From Clostridia bacterium UC5.1-2E3 (GTDB taxonomy: Bacteria > Bacillota > Clostridia > Lachnospirales > Lachnospiraceae): DNA of 64,000 bases. The notes below the pieces were generated by a model. It did not search any database. It had not been told where the DNA came from and saw nothing but the letters and a program-made list of their open reading frames with translations. Numbering within the stretch: position 1 is the stretch's first letter; each line of letters begins with the position of its first letter. Below are positions 47,197 to 56,006 of this stretch, piece after piece. Both the position numbers and the translations under genes were made by a program. Where the stretch lies: the NCBI GenBank assembly GCA_001304875.1, contig BBZO01000008.1, forward strand, positions 40,757-104,756, written 5' to 3'.

Positions 47197-49275
47197 TGGT
47201 TTATTTAATTCTTCCGTGCCGGGAACCAGAAATTTTCCGTCGCCGATCACCGGAATCTCAGAACCGTCCTCTAAAACCGCCCAGATGCCGCCCAGCTCGC
47301 TGTAGGGAATAGTGATGTCCGTGTGGCAGCCGAAATAGGCCTTCGACACGTCCTCCCTGCGGAGAACGGAAATCTCGTTGTCCCTCGCCACGATCTCCTT
47401 GCCGTCGGGGTTGTAGACGGCGGTGTCCTCCGCCCAGCTGTAGCAGGTGTCGCCCACCGCGAAATGGGGGCCCATTTTCTCCACGATCAGGATGGGCAGG
47501 CGGTCGATGATGCCGTATTTCTGCGCCATGGCGTAGGCCGTGGTGTTGGTTCCCACCGCAAACTCTCCCATGGGAAGGGTCGGGTGATTCTTTAAGATCA
47601 CCTGGGAAATGAGCGTCCGCCCCTCCTCAGGATCCTCGAAATTTTTGCAGGAATAGTCCTTCACCATGCCGTCCTCAAATGTGAGCACAAGGTCCTTAAA
47701 CTGGATGCTGCCGATGTAGACGTTTGACACGTGCAGGCTGCCGTTCGTGCCTTTTAACTGCGGGGAGGTGAAAACCTCGCCCAGCGGGATGTTCACGTCG
47801 GCGACGCAGTTCTCAAAGTTGGTCTCCCTCGCCGGGTCTGCAAGCGGCTTAAGGCACACGGTCAGATCGGTGCGGTTTCCGCCGGAGCCCTTGATGCGCA
47901 CGCACCGGGCCTTGTCCAGGACATCGATGAGCTTCTGCTGGATGTCCCTGTAAACCTCGTAGTCCAGCGTATTGATGCGGATGGTCTCCGCGAAAATCTC
48001 CGGGAAGTTCCCGCCGATCTCCGGAACCGGGAACGCGATGATCGTGAAGCTCACCTCCTCGCCGGGAATGTACCGGTTCTGGAGCTCCATGGCCTCATTG
48101 GCGTAGGCGATGGAGAGCTTTTCCTGCTTCTGGGTGAGACCAAACGCCTCCGGCTTGTTCTGCGGTTCAAAGCCGGCCTCGCCGAAGGTCTCCACCACCG
48201 CCGGCCCCGCGTAGACGGCGGCCTCCTTTTTCCACTGCTCGTAGGCCACCTTTAAAACCGCCAGCTTCCGATCCCGGAACGCCTTGTCCAGGTAGATGGC
48301 CTGGTCATACCGGTGGTCGTAATCGTACTGCGGATTGGGCGTGGAGCCGTGGTAGCCCGTGCGCCTTCCCGGCGTCCGGTTCACACAGTTGACGGCGGCC
48401 CGGCAGAAAATGGGGGCAAGGCCCATGGCCTCAAAATCCAGAACCGCCTGCCGGATCATCCGCTCGAAACCCAGCTCGTAGCGGATGGTGACCGTTTTCT
48501 TCTTCGCCAGATCCCGCCCCGTCACCTCGAAGCCCTTGCGGTAGCCCTCGGTGAAGGTGTGGGCCATTTTCCCGATGGTTTCCTCATCCAGGCTGTTCAA
48601 ATACTCCGCCACCCTCAGCTCCCGCTCCCCCACGTACTCGCCGAAAAAGTAGAGATACCGGGTGTCAGAAAGGTCGCTGTTCATAATAATATCGGCGGCA
48701 AAGTCCAGGGCCGGATCCACGCTCTCGCGGATGCGGTAAGGCACCGTCACGTCGCAGTAATCGCTGACGAACCAGTAGAGGGCGCTCTGCACCTCCTTGA
48801 CCGCGGGCGCGCCGTCCTCCGTCCCCGCCCCTTCCTCGAACAGGTTGTAGACCTCGATGAACAGCTCGTTCAAAATCGTGATGTCAGTGAGCCGGCTCTC
48901 GAAGGCGTAGACGATGCCGCCGCGAATCTCCGTGTAGAGGAACGAAAGCAGCGGGCCCAGCTCCGCCCCCATGCGCTGCGCCGCATAGGCAGGATTGGCA
49001 AAGCTCTCGCCGTAATGCGCCGGAAGCACGTCCTCGTAGAGGCTGTGATTTAACTCCGCCAGCTCCCCGGCGCTCATTTTCCGCACGTTTCCGCTCTCGC
49101 AGAGCCCGTACACGCGGTCGATGAAAAGCAAAAAAGAAGCCACTTTTTCAAAATAGCTTCTAAATCGTGGATCCACCGTGTTCTCCCCGGGGATCCGGCC
49201 AAGGCGGTCTATGGTAAGGCGGTATCTCTCCGCCACGTGTTCATTTTCTTCTCTGAATAACTCTCCGTATCTCAT
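47188..49275 (-). CDS. M29-family aminopeptidase with long N-terminal extension
   Basis: 695 residues. The C-terminal 370 residues carry the M29 metallo-aminopeptidase signatures: GSGGNRTDLTVCL, NIPLGEVFTSPQLKGTNG, HPTLPMGEFAVGTNT, EKMGPHFAVGDTCYSWAED and GCHTDITIPYSEL; the Glu, His and Asp metal ligands are present. Typical M29 enzymes are near 410 residues, so the first 300 residues are an added helical domain that I cannot name. Cytosolic (no signal peptide). Intact. Confidence 0.87.
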   Translation of the reverse strand: MRYGELFREENEHVAERYRLTIDRLGRIPGENTVDPRFRSYFEKVASFLLFIDRVYGLCESGNVRKMSAGELAELNHSLYEDVLPAHYGESFANPAYAAQRMGAELGPLLSFLYTEIRGGIVYAFESRLTDITILNELFIEVYNLFEEGAGTEDGAPAVKEVQSALYWFVSDYCDVTVPYRIRESVDPALDFAADIIMNSDLSDTRYLYFFGEYVGERELRVAEYLNSLDEETIGKMAHTFTEGYRKGFEVTGRDLAKKKTVTIRYELGFERMIRQAVLDFEAMGLAPIFCRAAVNCVNRTPGRRTGYHGSTPNPQYDYDHRYDQAIYLDKAFRDRKLAVLKVAYEQWKKEAAVYAGPAVVETFGEAGFEPQNKPEAFGLTQKQEKLSIAYANEAMELQNRYIPGEEVSFTIIAFPVPEIGGNFPEIFAETIRINTLDYEVYRDIQQKLIDVLDKARCVRIKGSGGNRTDLTVCLKPLADPARETNFENCVADVNIPLGEVFTSPQLKGTNGSLHVSNVYIGSIQFKDLVLTFEDGMVKDYSCKNFEDPEEGRTLISQVILKNHPTLPMGEFAVGTNTTAYAMAQKYGIIDRLPILIVEKMGPHFAVGDTCYSWAEDTAVYNPDGKEIVARDNEISVLRREDVSKAYFGCHTDITIPYSELGGIWAVLEDGSEIPVIGDGKFLVPGTEELNKPLT

Positions 49276-49278
49276 CCG

Positions 49279-49605
49279 TCATCCTCGCAATCCTATTAAA
49301 ATCAAGACGAACCAGAGAATCACGATCAATCCGCTGACTCCGATGCCCGCCTTGGCAAGTATGTAATTCTTCTCCTGCTCCAGAAACGAGATGCATCCGT
49401 ACCAGAGCCCCACCAGGGAAAAAAGGAGACTTGAAAATCCCACCGCGGCGGCATTTAGCGGCGCCTGCCCCTGGTATCTCACGCCCATCCAGATCCCTGC
49501 GGCGAACAGGACAAGGCCCGCCGCCGCCAGGCCCACAGACATGAAACTGCGGCGCGCCAGCGGCTTTCTGACGTATGATATTTTGTTGTTATTTGTTGTT
49601 TCCAT
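49279..49605 (-). CDS. Small membrane protein (DUF6142-like)
   Basis: 108 residues, three TM segments (SVGLAAAGLVLFAAGIW, AVGFSSLLFSLVGLWYG, GVSGLIVILWFVLILIGL) and a polar N-terminus. It resembles small Lachnospiraceae proteins of the DUF6142 type; function unknown. Three bases before the aminopeptidase gene, so co-transcribed. Confidence 0.65.
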   Translation of the reverse strand: METTNNNKISYVRKPLARRSFMSVGLAAAGLVLFAAGIWMGVRYQGQAPLNAAAVGFSSLLFSLVGLWYGCISFLEQEKNYILAKAGIGVSGLIVILWFVLILIGLRG

Positions 49606-49617
49606 CGATGATCCTCC

Positions 49618-50051
49618 TTATAAAACACCAGAGATAAATAAGAAGAAATCCCAGGCGCCGCCCACCGTGTTGAGGAACAGATCGTCCACATCGAAGCTCC
49701 CCACCTTGCATATGAGCTGCGTGAGCTCGATGCACAGGCTGAACAGAAAGCTCATGAGCACGGTGACGTACCACTTTTTCCCCCCGCGGCTGATCACGGG
49801 AAGGATGAAGCCGAAGGGGACAAAGCCGATGACATTTCCCGCTGTATTTAAGAAAAATGCCTCCATACCCAGCTGATCGCGGTACGTGTAGAATCGTTTG
49901 ATCTCCTTAAATAACTCCAGATTGTAGGAGTAGCTCTCGTGGGCCGTCCGTCCCAGCTCCTCTGAAAAAACATCAGATAGATCACCAGGAGGAGGTACAC
50001 GATAAACAGAAACCAGCCCAGCCGCTTGTGTTTGCTGTCATGTTTAAGCAT
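49618..50051 (-). CDS. VanZ-family membrane protein
   Basis: About 144 residues. FLFIVYLLLVIYLMFF, GNVIGFVPFGFILPVIS, MSFLFSLCIELTQLI and VDDLFLNTVGGAWDFF are the VanZ-like pattern (NxxxFxPFG, E-x-x-Q, DxDDxxxNxxG). One break near 49966 (T7 to T6) restores SEELGRTAHESYSYN. ATG 50051. VanZ-like proteins are linked to teicoplanin tolerance in enterococci, but most homologues have no known role. Confidence 0.82.
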
Positions 50052-50066
50052 AAAAAACTCCAATTA

Positions 50067-50216
50067 TCAGAATGTTATCTCCGACTTCCGCTTCAGGAGA
50101 ACCGCGCCGGAGACGATGGCCAGAATGCCCACCGCAAGCCCGGCCGTCACGATGACGGAACCGATCACAATATTTAAAATGCCCGTGCCACGCATGGTCT
50201 TGTAGATTTTCTCCAT
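50067..50216 (-). CDS. 49-residue single-pass membrane protein
   Basis: MEKIYKTMRGTGILNIVIGS, then VIVTAGLAVGILAIVSGAVLL split over one long TM helix, ending KRKSEITF. ATG 50216 follows GGAGTG at 7 nt; stop 15 bp before the vanZ start. Good initiation signal and a clean helix support a real gene; function unknown. Confidence 0.7.
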   Translation of the reverse strand: MEKIYKTMRGTGILNIVIGSVIVTAGLAVGILAIVSGAVLLKRKSEITF

Positions 50217-50228
50217 AAACAACACTCC

Positions 50229-50903
50229 TTATTTCGCACCGTACTGCTCATAGTATGCGTCGATGGCGGCCTTCAATTCATCGTTAATGATGACTTTTCC
50301 CTTGTACTCGTGATTGTAGAGGTGCTCCACCACGTCGGCCATGGATACGATAGCCGCGGTCGGGAAGCCGTACTGCTCCTTCACTTCCTCCAGCGCGCTC
50401 TTGTCGCCCTTTCCCTTCTCCATGCGGTTTAAGGAGACGATGAGCCCCTTGATCTTTACGTCGGCCTGGGCCTTTAAGATCGGGTAGGTCTCCTCGATGG
50501 ATTTTCCGGAGGTGGTCACGTCCTCGATCATCACCACGCGGTCGCCGTCCTTTAACTGGCTGCCCAAAAGGATTCCGGTCTCGCCGTGATCCTTGGCCTC
50601 CTTGCGGTTGGAGCAGTAGCGCACGTCCTTGCCGTAGAGCTCGCTGATGGCCATGGCCGTGGCGACGCTTAAAGGAATGCCCTTGTAGGCCGGCCCAAAC
50701 AGCACGTCAAAATCCAGACCGTAGTTGTCGTGGATGGCCTTCGCGTAATACTCGCCCAGCTTCTTAAGCTGCGTGCCGGTCACATAGCCGCCGGCGTTCA
50801 TGAAAAACGGGGATTTCCTGCCGCTCTTTAACGTGAACTCGCCGAATTTTAATACCTGGCTGTCCACCATAAATTCGATAAATTCTCTCTTGTAGCTTTC
50901 CAT
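50229..50903 (-). CDS. pyrE: Orotate phosphoribosyltransferase
   Basis: Converts orotate plus PRPP to OMP. 224 residues from ATG 50903 (GGAGGT upstream); PRPP loop VVMIEDVTTSGKSIEE, substrate region LKSGRKSPFFMNAGGY and FGPAYKGIPLSV. Intact. Separate from the pyrF-pyrK-pyrD operon at 57-59 kb, with its own promoter. Confidence 0.95.
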   Translation of the reverse strand: MESYKREFIEFMVDSQVLKFGEFTLKSGRKSPFFMNAGGYVTGTQLKKLGEYYAKAIHDNYGLDFDVLFGPAYKGIPLSVATAMAISELYGKDVRYCSNRKEAKDHGETGILLGSQLKDGDRVVMIEDVTTSGKSIEETYPILKAQADVKIKGLIVSLNRMEKGKGDKSALEEVKEQYGFPTAAIVSMADVVEHLYNHEYKGKVIINDELKAAIDAYYEQYGAK

Positions 50904-50971
50904 ATTCTTAAAACCTCCATATCTGCAAAGCTTTTTAAGCCGCTTTCTTATTGACAAGATCAATCATTGTG

Positions 50972-51000
50972 ATTCTATCACAGATTTACATTTATTTCAA
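50972..51000 (-). promoter_or_regulatory. Predicted pyrE promoter
   Basis: Minus strand TTGAAA (50995-51000), 17-bp spacer, TAGAAT (50972-50977). No PyrR-type antiterminator fold was recognised in the 68-nt leader. Confidence 0.6.
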
Positions 51001-51027
51001 TCGAGAACCCGAAAGCTGTTTATCAGT

Positions 51028-51059
51028 ACAAAAGGAGAGCCAGGTGCCTCTCCTCTTGT
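51028..51059 (-). terminator. Terminator of the Phd/VapC pair
   Basis: ACAAAAGGAGAG pairs with CTCTCCTCTTGT across an 8-nt loop, 47 bp after the vapC stop. Confidence 0.65.
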
Positions 51060-51105
51060 AATTATCTTTCAATTCGCGCAAGCAGTTCAAACGGAGTGAC
51101 TGCCA

Positions 51106-51474
51106 TCACTTTACTTTCTGCAAATCCCTGACATTCCTTGTGATGATATAATCCGCACGTATCCGCTCCGCTGTAACGCTTTGTATCGCATCCTCAAAAT
51201 CATCCCATCGAAGTTCCGCCGCCCGAACCAGATCAGACGCGTTCAATTCTGTAAATTCAAAAATAAAAGACAGTTTCTGCAAAATGTCCTCTATTTTTTC
51301 GGGCTCCAGTTCTTTCCGCATAACATAAACCAGATTCGCAAATGTTAATGCCGAGACATATCCCTTCGCCTTTTTCGTCTCGCAAAGTTTCCAGACCAAC
51401 GCCGAGGCATCGACAAAGGCTTTTCGGTTCTGCAGAACATCTAACAATATATTTGCATCAATCAGCAGTTTCAT
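51106..51474 (-). CDS. PIN-domain toxin (VapC-like)
   Basis: 122 residues. PIN fold with acidic metal ligands in LLIDANILLDVL (Asp6), a central Glu-bearing region and DFEDAIQSVTAERIRADYIITRN near the end. VapC toxins cut tRNA or rRNA. Overlaps its antitoxin gene by 17 bp. The order antitoxin-toxin and overlap fit a type II system. Intact. Confidence 0.88.
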   Translation of the reverse strand: MKLLIDANILLDVLQNRKAFVDASALVWKLCETKKAKGYVSALTFANLVYVMRKELEPEKIEDILQKLSFIFEFTELNASDLVRAAELRWDDFEDAIQSVTAERIRADYIITRNVRDLQKVK

Positions 51475-51694
51475 ATTTTTCCCTCAGCCTTTCTTCCTTC
51501 GCCGGTTTCACATCCTCCTCTCCCTTTAAAATCCCTGTCAGAGAATCCGTCAAATAGGAAATTGCCTGGCTTTGGGGAATAAATCGTCCGACCTCTTTTC
51601 CATTTTTTGTCACGATTATTTCCTGCCCGGACATCACGAAATTCAGATATTTTCCAAAATTATTCTGCATTTCTGTCGCTGTTGCGGTAATCAT
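51458..51694 (-). CDS. Phd/YefM-type antitoxin
   Basis: 78 residues: TATATEMQNNFGKYLNFVMS, then EIIVTKNGKEVGRFIP, the Phd/YefM DNA-binding fold, and a charged C-terminal tail (EEDVKPAKEERLREKYE) that would neutralise the PIN toxin. ATG 51694 follows AAAGGAGGTG. Intact. Confidence 0.87.
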   Translation of the reverse strand: MITATATEMQNNFGKYLNFVMSGQEIIVTKNGKEVGRFIPQSQAISYLTDSLTGILKGEEDVKPAKEERLREKYETAD

Positions 51695-51707
51695 AAAAGC
51701 ACCTCCT

Positions 51708-51748
51708 TTAGCTATTTTTATTGTATAATAAATTAGCTATTTTTGCAA
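51708..51748 (-). promoter_or_regulatory. Promoter and direct-repeat operator of the Phd/VapC pair
   Basis: Minus strand TTGCAA (51743-51748), 17 bp, TACAAT (51720-51725). Identical 12-mers TTAGCTATTTTT at 51708-51719 and 51733-51744 flank the -10, 25 bp apart, so two antitoxin dimers could bind one face and repress. Confidence 0.7.
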
Positions 51749-51754
51749 GTGTTC

Positions 51755-53355
51755 TCATTCGCAATTCCGCAGCTCCACAAGCCGCTCCACCATGGAATCC
51801 ACAGTGGCCTCCCTGGAAATCCAGACGCTCATGCCGAGAGCCCGCGCCGCCGCCCCGGTCTGCTCCCCAATACAGAGGGCGCGAAGCCCGGAAAAATCCA
51901 GATCCGGGAACCGGGCGGCAAACCCTCGCACCGTGGAGGCACTGGTAAAGGTGAGCCAGGTGATTTCACCGGAGATGATCTGGGATTTTATGGTTTCTAA
52001 AACAGACGCGGGGACAGCGGATGACTGTTCCGGCTGCCAGATTGTCTCGTAAACCGGGAGATCGGTCACGGCGAAGCGGTCGTTCGCGGCTGCGGACAGG
52101 GCTTCTGTGAGATCTTTGGAGCCCTCTCTGGCGCGGGGGATTAAGATTTTTACTGCCGCCCCGGTTTTCTGCGTCCGATTTAGCTCCGGCTGCCGCTCCA
52201 TCGCATTCTCCGCCCATGCCGCAACCGCCTTCCCCAGCGACCTTCCGTCGTAGCGTTCCGGCACGAGATCCACCCTAAGCCCCCGCTCCTCAAGCGCCTG
52301 CGCCGTCGCCGGCCCGATGGCCGCCAGCTTCGCTCCCGCCAGCTCCCGGATATCCCTGCCGCACTCTCTCAATAGCTCAAAAAACCGTTTCACCCATACG
52401 GGGACGTGAATGCCAGAAGATCGTACTCTCCCAGCCGCTCCATGGCCTCGCCGATCTTCGCTTTCGTCTCATCATCGGAAACCGGGACGGTCTCGATGGA
52501 CGGCAGGGACACGGTCTCCGCGCCAAGCTCCCGCAGCTTTTCCGACAGCCTGGAGGCCCGATCCCTGGGCCTGGTGACCAGGATTTTCTCCCCGAACAGC
52601 GGGAGCTGCTCGTACCAGCCGAAGGTTTCGGCCAGCTTACAGACCTCCCCCACCACGATAATGGCGGGCGTGCCGATGCCCTGCCTTCCGGCCTCGTCCT
52701 CCAGCTCCCCGAGCGCAGCCACCACCCGGCGCTGCCCGGCGGAGGTTCCCCGCTCCAGCACAGCCGCCGGCGTATCCGCCGGCATCCCCGCAGCCAGAAG
52801 TCCCCTCACAATCTCCGGCAGACTGCGGACACCCATGAGGAACACCAGCGTGCCGCCGCCCTTTGCCAGAGACTGGAAATCAATGTCCAGAGCCTCCCCC
52901 GCCTTCCTGTGCCCGGTGATGATGTGAACCGAGGAGGCAAACTCCCTGTGGGTCACAGGAATCCCGTTGTATGCCGGAACCGCCAGCGCCGAGGTCACCC
53001 CGGGGACGATCTCGAAGGGGACGCCGTGGGCCCGCAGAAGCTCCAGCTCCTCGCCGCCGCGCCCGAAGAGGAACGGATCGCCGCCCTTTAACCGCACCAC
53101 GCGCTTTCCCTCCAGCGCCTTCTCCAGGAGAATCCGGTTGATCTCCTCCTGGGTCTTTTTATGGTTTCCCGCCTGCTTTCCCACGTCGATGGCCTCCGCC
53201 CCGGCGGGAATCCTTAAGAGTATTTCCAGCCCCACCAGCTGATCGTAGACCACCGCCTGCGCCTGCTCCAGCACGCGCAGGCCCTTCAGGGTAAGCAGGC
53301 CTATATCCGAGGGCCCGGCTCCCACGAGCCAGACCTTTCCCATTTTTTCCGCCAT
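51755..53355 (-). CDS. cobA-hemD: Uroporphyrinogen-III C-methyltransferase fused to uroporphyrinogen-III synthase
   Basis: Two activities in one chain. Residues 1-250: SUMT/CobA (VWLVGAGPSDIGLLT, KQAGNHKKTQEEIN, RLKGGDPFLFGRGGEEL), making precorrin-2. The rest: HemD, closing hydroxymethylbilane to uroporphyrinogen III (TWLTFTSASTVRGFAARF). One break near 52402 (G4 to G3) at TSPYGVKRFFELL splits the HemD half. ATG 53355 follows GGAGGGG, one base after the hemC stop. Feeds corrinoid and siroheme synthesis. Confidence 0.9.
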
Positions 53356-53356
53356 A

Positions 53357-54418
53357 TTACTGCCCCTCCGATTCCGCATTTTCTGCTGCCTGCTTCACGG
53401 CTGTCTGAGGCTGTGGCTCCGCTCCTGCTTTCACAGCCGACCGGCTCTGCAGCTCCGCCTCTATTCCCGGCTTCACAGCTATCTCAGACCGCGGCTCCGG
53501 CCCTGGCTTCAAACCCGCACCCGCGCAACCTCCTCCGCCGCGATGTCTTTCCCGCAGTTCAAACGCCAGCTGACTCCCCAGCCAGACGGCACGGCTTCGC
53601 GGCCCGGAGAGCACTCCGGTCTCCACGCCCCCGTCTGCCTCGTCGAAATACAGCCCGCGCACCGTCAGTACGTCCCCGTCTGCCACGGCATAGGCCGCCA
53701 CCGGGGACGAACAGCCGCCGTCCAGAGCCGCCACGAAGGCGCGCTCCGCCGCCGCGCAGTCCCTGGAATCCGCCGCGTCAAAGCCCGTCAGATAAGAGTA
53801 GTCCTCCCCCGCGCGTCCCTGCACGCAGAGAATGCCCTGTCCGGCGGCGGGAATCATTTCCTCCGGGGAAAAGTACCGGCTGACGCGGTCCTCAAGTCCC
53901 AGCCGTTTCAGCCCGGCCGCCGCCAGAATCAGCGCCCCGTACTCCCCGGCGTCCAGTTTTTCCAGCCGGGTCAGCACATTTCCCCGGATGCTTTTCATCT
54001 GCGCCTGGGGATAGAGTTTCTTCATCTGGATGCTCCTGCGCCGGCTGGAGCATCCCACCGGTTTTGAGAAATCCGGCTCCGACGCCCCCCTTGGAAGCAC
54101 CAGCACGTCCCTGGCGTCCTCCCGCCGGGAGTAGCAGAGCACCGGCAGCTCCTCCGGGATCTCCATGGGCATGTCCTTTAAGCTGTGTACAGAGAAATCC
54201 GTCCGCCCGTCCCGCAGCGCCTGGTCCAACTCCTTCACAAACAGGCCCTTGCCGCCCACCTGGTCCAGGGTCCGGTTCAGAATCCGGTCGCCGGTGGTGG
54301 TCATGGTGAGGATTTCCGCCTGGAAATCCGGGAAATGCTCCCCGATATATCCGGTCACCAGCTCCGTCTGTATCACCGCCAGACGGCTGGCCCTGCTTCC
54401 GGCAATTACTTTCTTCAT
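53357..54418 (-). CDS. hemC: Porphobilinogen deaminase with low-complexity tail
   Basis: Hydroxymethylbilane synthase. IAGSRASRLAVIQTELV start, GDRILNRTLDQVGGKGLFVKE split across the site, SVHSLKDMPM (catalytic Asp), and cofactor Cys in DGGCSSPVAAYAV. ATG 54418 lies 7 nt after GGAGGAT. Unusual: about 55 residues after the normal end are repetitive (KPGPEPRSEIAVKPGIEAE, AVKAGAEPQPQTAVKQAAE). Intact frame. Same operon as cobA-hemD. Confidence 0.9.
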   Translation of the reverse strand: MKKVIAGSRASRLAVIQTELVTGYIGEHFPDFQAEILTMTTTGDRILNRTLDQVGGKGLFVKELDQALRDGRTDFSVHSLKDMPMEIPEELPVLCYSRREDARDVLVLPRGASEPDFSKPVGCSSRRRSIQMKKLYPQAQMKSIRGNVLTRLEKLDAGEYGALILAAAGLKRLGLEDRVSRYFSPEEMIPAAGQGILCVQGRAGEDYSYLTGFDAADSRDCAAAERAFVAALDGGCSSPVAAYAVADGDVLTVRGLYFDEADGGVETGVLSGPRSRAVWLGSQLAFELRERHRGGGGCAGAGLKPGPEPRSEIAVKPGIEAELQSRSAVKAGAEPQPQTAVKQAAENAESEGQ

Positions 54419-54422
54419 TGTC

Positions 54423-55161
54423 TCATCCTCCATCACAGATTTTCTTCTTATAAAGGAACCGGAACGCCGCCAGGGTAAACACGCCAAGGTACCCGGAAAG
54501 CACTGCGATTCCCGCCAGGGAAACGCCCGCCCCGCCCGCGATCTGCCGGAGCATGATGCTGGTCTGGGAGAGCGGCAGAAACCCGATCACCTGCCTAAGT
54601 CCTCCGGGCAGCGTCTCCGTGGAAAAAACGTATTGCAGAGAAAGGACATCGGCATGATCACGTAGTTGGAAAACCGCGGCACGTCCGAGTGCTTCTTCGC
54701 GTAGAAGGAAACCACCACGCCGATGGCCGAGAACACCGCCCCGTTTAAAAACATCACAAGAAACGACCACCCGTTAAAGCGTAGCCCGTCCACAAACGGA
54801 AGCGTCAGAAGCAGAATCAGACAGCCCGCATACATGCCCCGCAGCTCCCGCCGATCATCTGCCCCGCCACGAACTGCCACAGCGGCGTCGGCGAGATCAT
54901 CACCTGATCGAAGGCACGCTCATAGAGCCGCTGGACGTTCAGATTCTGCGCGATGGCGCTGAAGCTGCCGTTCATGGTCGTCAGAGCCACCACGCCAGGG
55001 ACGAGGAAATTAAGATACGGCTGTCCGCCGGACAGTTCCCCGATTCCCCGCCCGAACACCACGACATAGAGAAGCGGCGCGATCATGGCCGCCAGCGTGA
55101 TTTTCACAAAATCCCGCTTAAATTCAATCCATTTTTCCCAAAGTACCGTTACAATGCCCAT
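54423..55161 (-). CDS. ABC-2 type transporter permease
   Basis: About 246 residues, six TM segments. GIVTVLWEKWIEFKRDFVKI, PYLNFLVPGVVALTTMNGSF and QVMISPTPLWQFVAGQMIGG are the usual ABC-2 exporter pattern; after breaks near 54848 and 54625 it continues FLVMFLNGAVFSAIGVVVSF and IGFLPLSQTSIMLRQIA. Stop 4 bp before hemC. Substrate unknown; lies between cobI and hemC. Confidence 0.83.
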
Positions 55162-55163
55162 AC

Positions 55164-56006
55164 TCACCTGCTTTCCAGCCGCCGCCGACCCGCTCCAAAA
55201 ATACGTCCTCCAGCGTGGTATGTCTTAAAGCCGTCTCCCCGGAGAGGCCGGCCAGATACCCGATGGCCGCCTCCTTCTCCTTAAAATACCGGCTGACGGT
55301 TCCGTCCTCCGTAGTCTGATCCACGGCAAAGGCTCCCAGCTCCCGGATCATGTTTCCAGGCGTGTCCACCGCCTCCAGCCGTCCCCCGCACATGAGCCCC
55401 ACCCGCCGGCAGAGGCTCTCGGCCTCCTCCATGTAGTGGGTCGTGAGGAGAATGGTCAGCCGGCGGCTATTTAGCTTCTTTAAAAGATTCCACATCTGCC
55501 TGCGGGCAATGGCATCCATGCCCGCCGTGGGCTCGTCCAGGAGAAGGATCTCCGGCTCCGTCAGAAGCGCGCGGCAGACCATCAGTTTCCGCTTCATGCC
55601 CCCGGAAAGTTTCCGCACCGCACGCCTGCGGTGCTCGATGAGGCCGGCAAACTCCAGAAGCTCGTCCGTCCTCTCCCGTATCTTCTTAAGCGGCATGAAA
55701 TAGAGGCGCCCCTGGTACTCCATGATCTCGTCCATGTTCATGTCCTGGCGCATGGAGTATTCCTGGGTGACCACGCTGATTTTTCTCTTTGAGCTCTGCA
55801 GCGCTCCGCGTCAGCGGCTCGCCGTCGATGAGCACCTGCCCCTCCGTGGGCAGAAGCAGCGTCGAGAGCATCCCGATGGTCGTGGTCTTCCCCGCCCCGT
55901 TGGGGCCCAGAAGGCCGAAAAATTCGCCGGTCTCAATGGTCAGACCGACGTGGTCCACCGCCAGGAAATCGCCGTATTTCTTTGTCAGCTCCCTGAACTC
56001 AATCAT
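55164..56006 (-). CDS. ABC-2 type transporter ATP-binding protein
   Basis: About 280 residues. Walker A GPNGAGKTTTIGML, signature KLSGGMKRKLMVC, Walker B ILLLDEPTAGMD, switch TTHYMEEAESL. One break near 55787 in an A run (EKISVVTQEYSM after repair). The end is unclear: a further missing A near 55174 would stop the frame at TGA 55164-55166, 2 bp before the permease ATG; otherwise it runs on to 55124. Start overlaps cobI by 8 bp. Confidence 0.87.

Noticed and set aside
48313..49053. 246-codon open frame antisense to the M29 aminopeptidase gene
   Set aside because: Composition and lack of initiation signals point to an antisense artefact.
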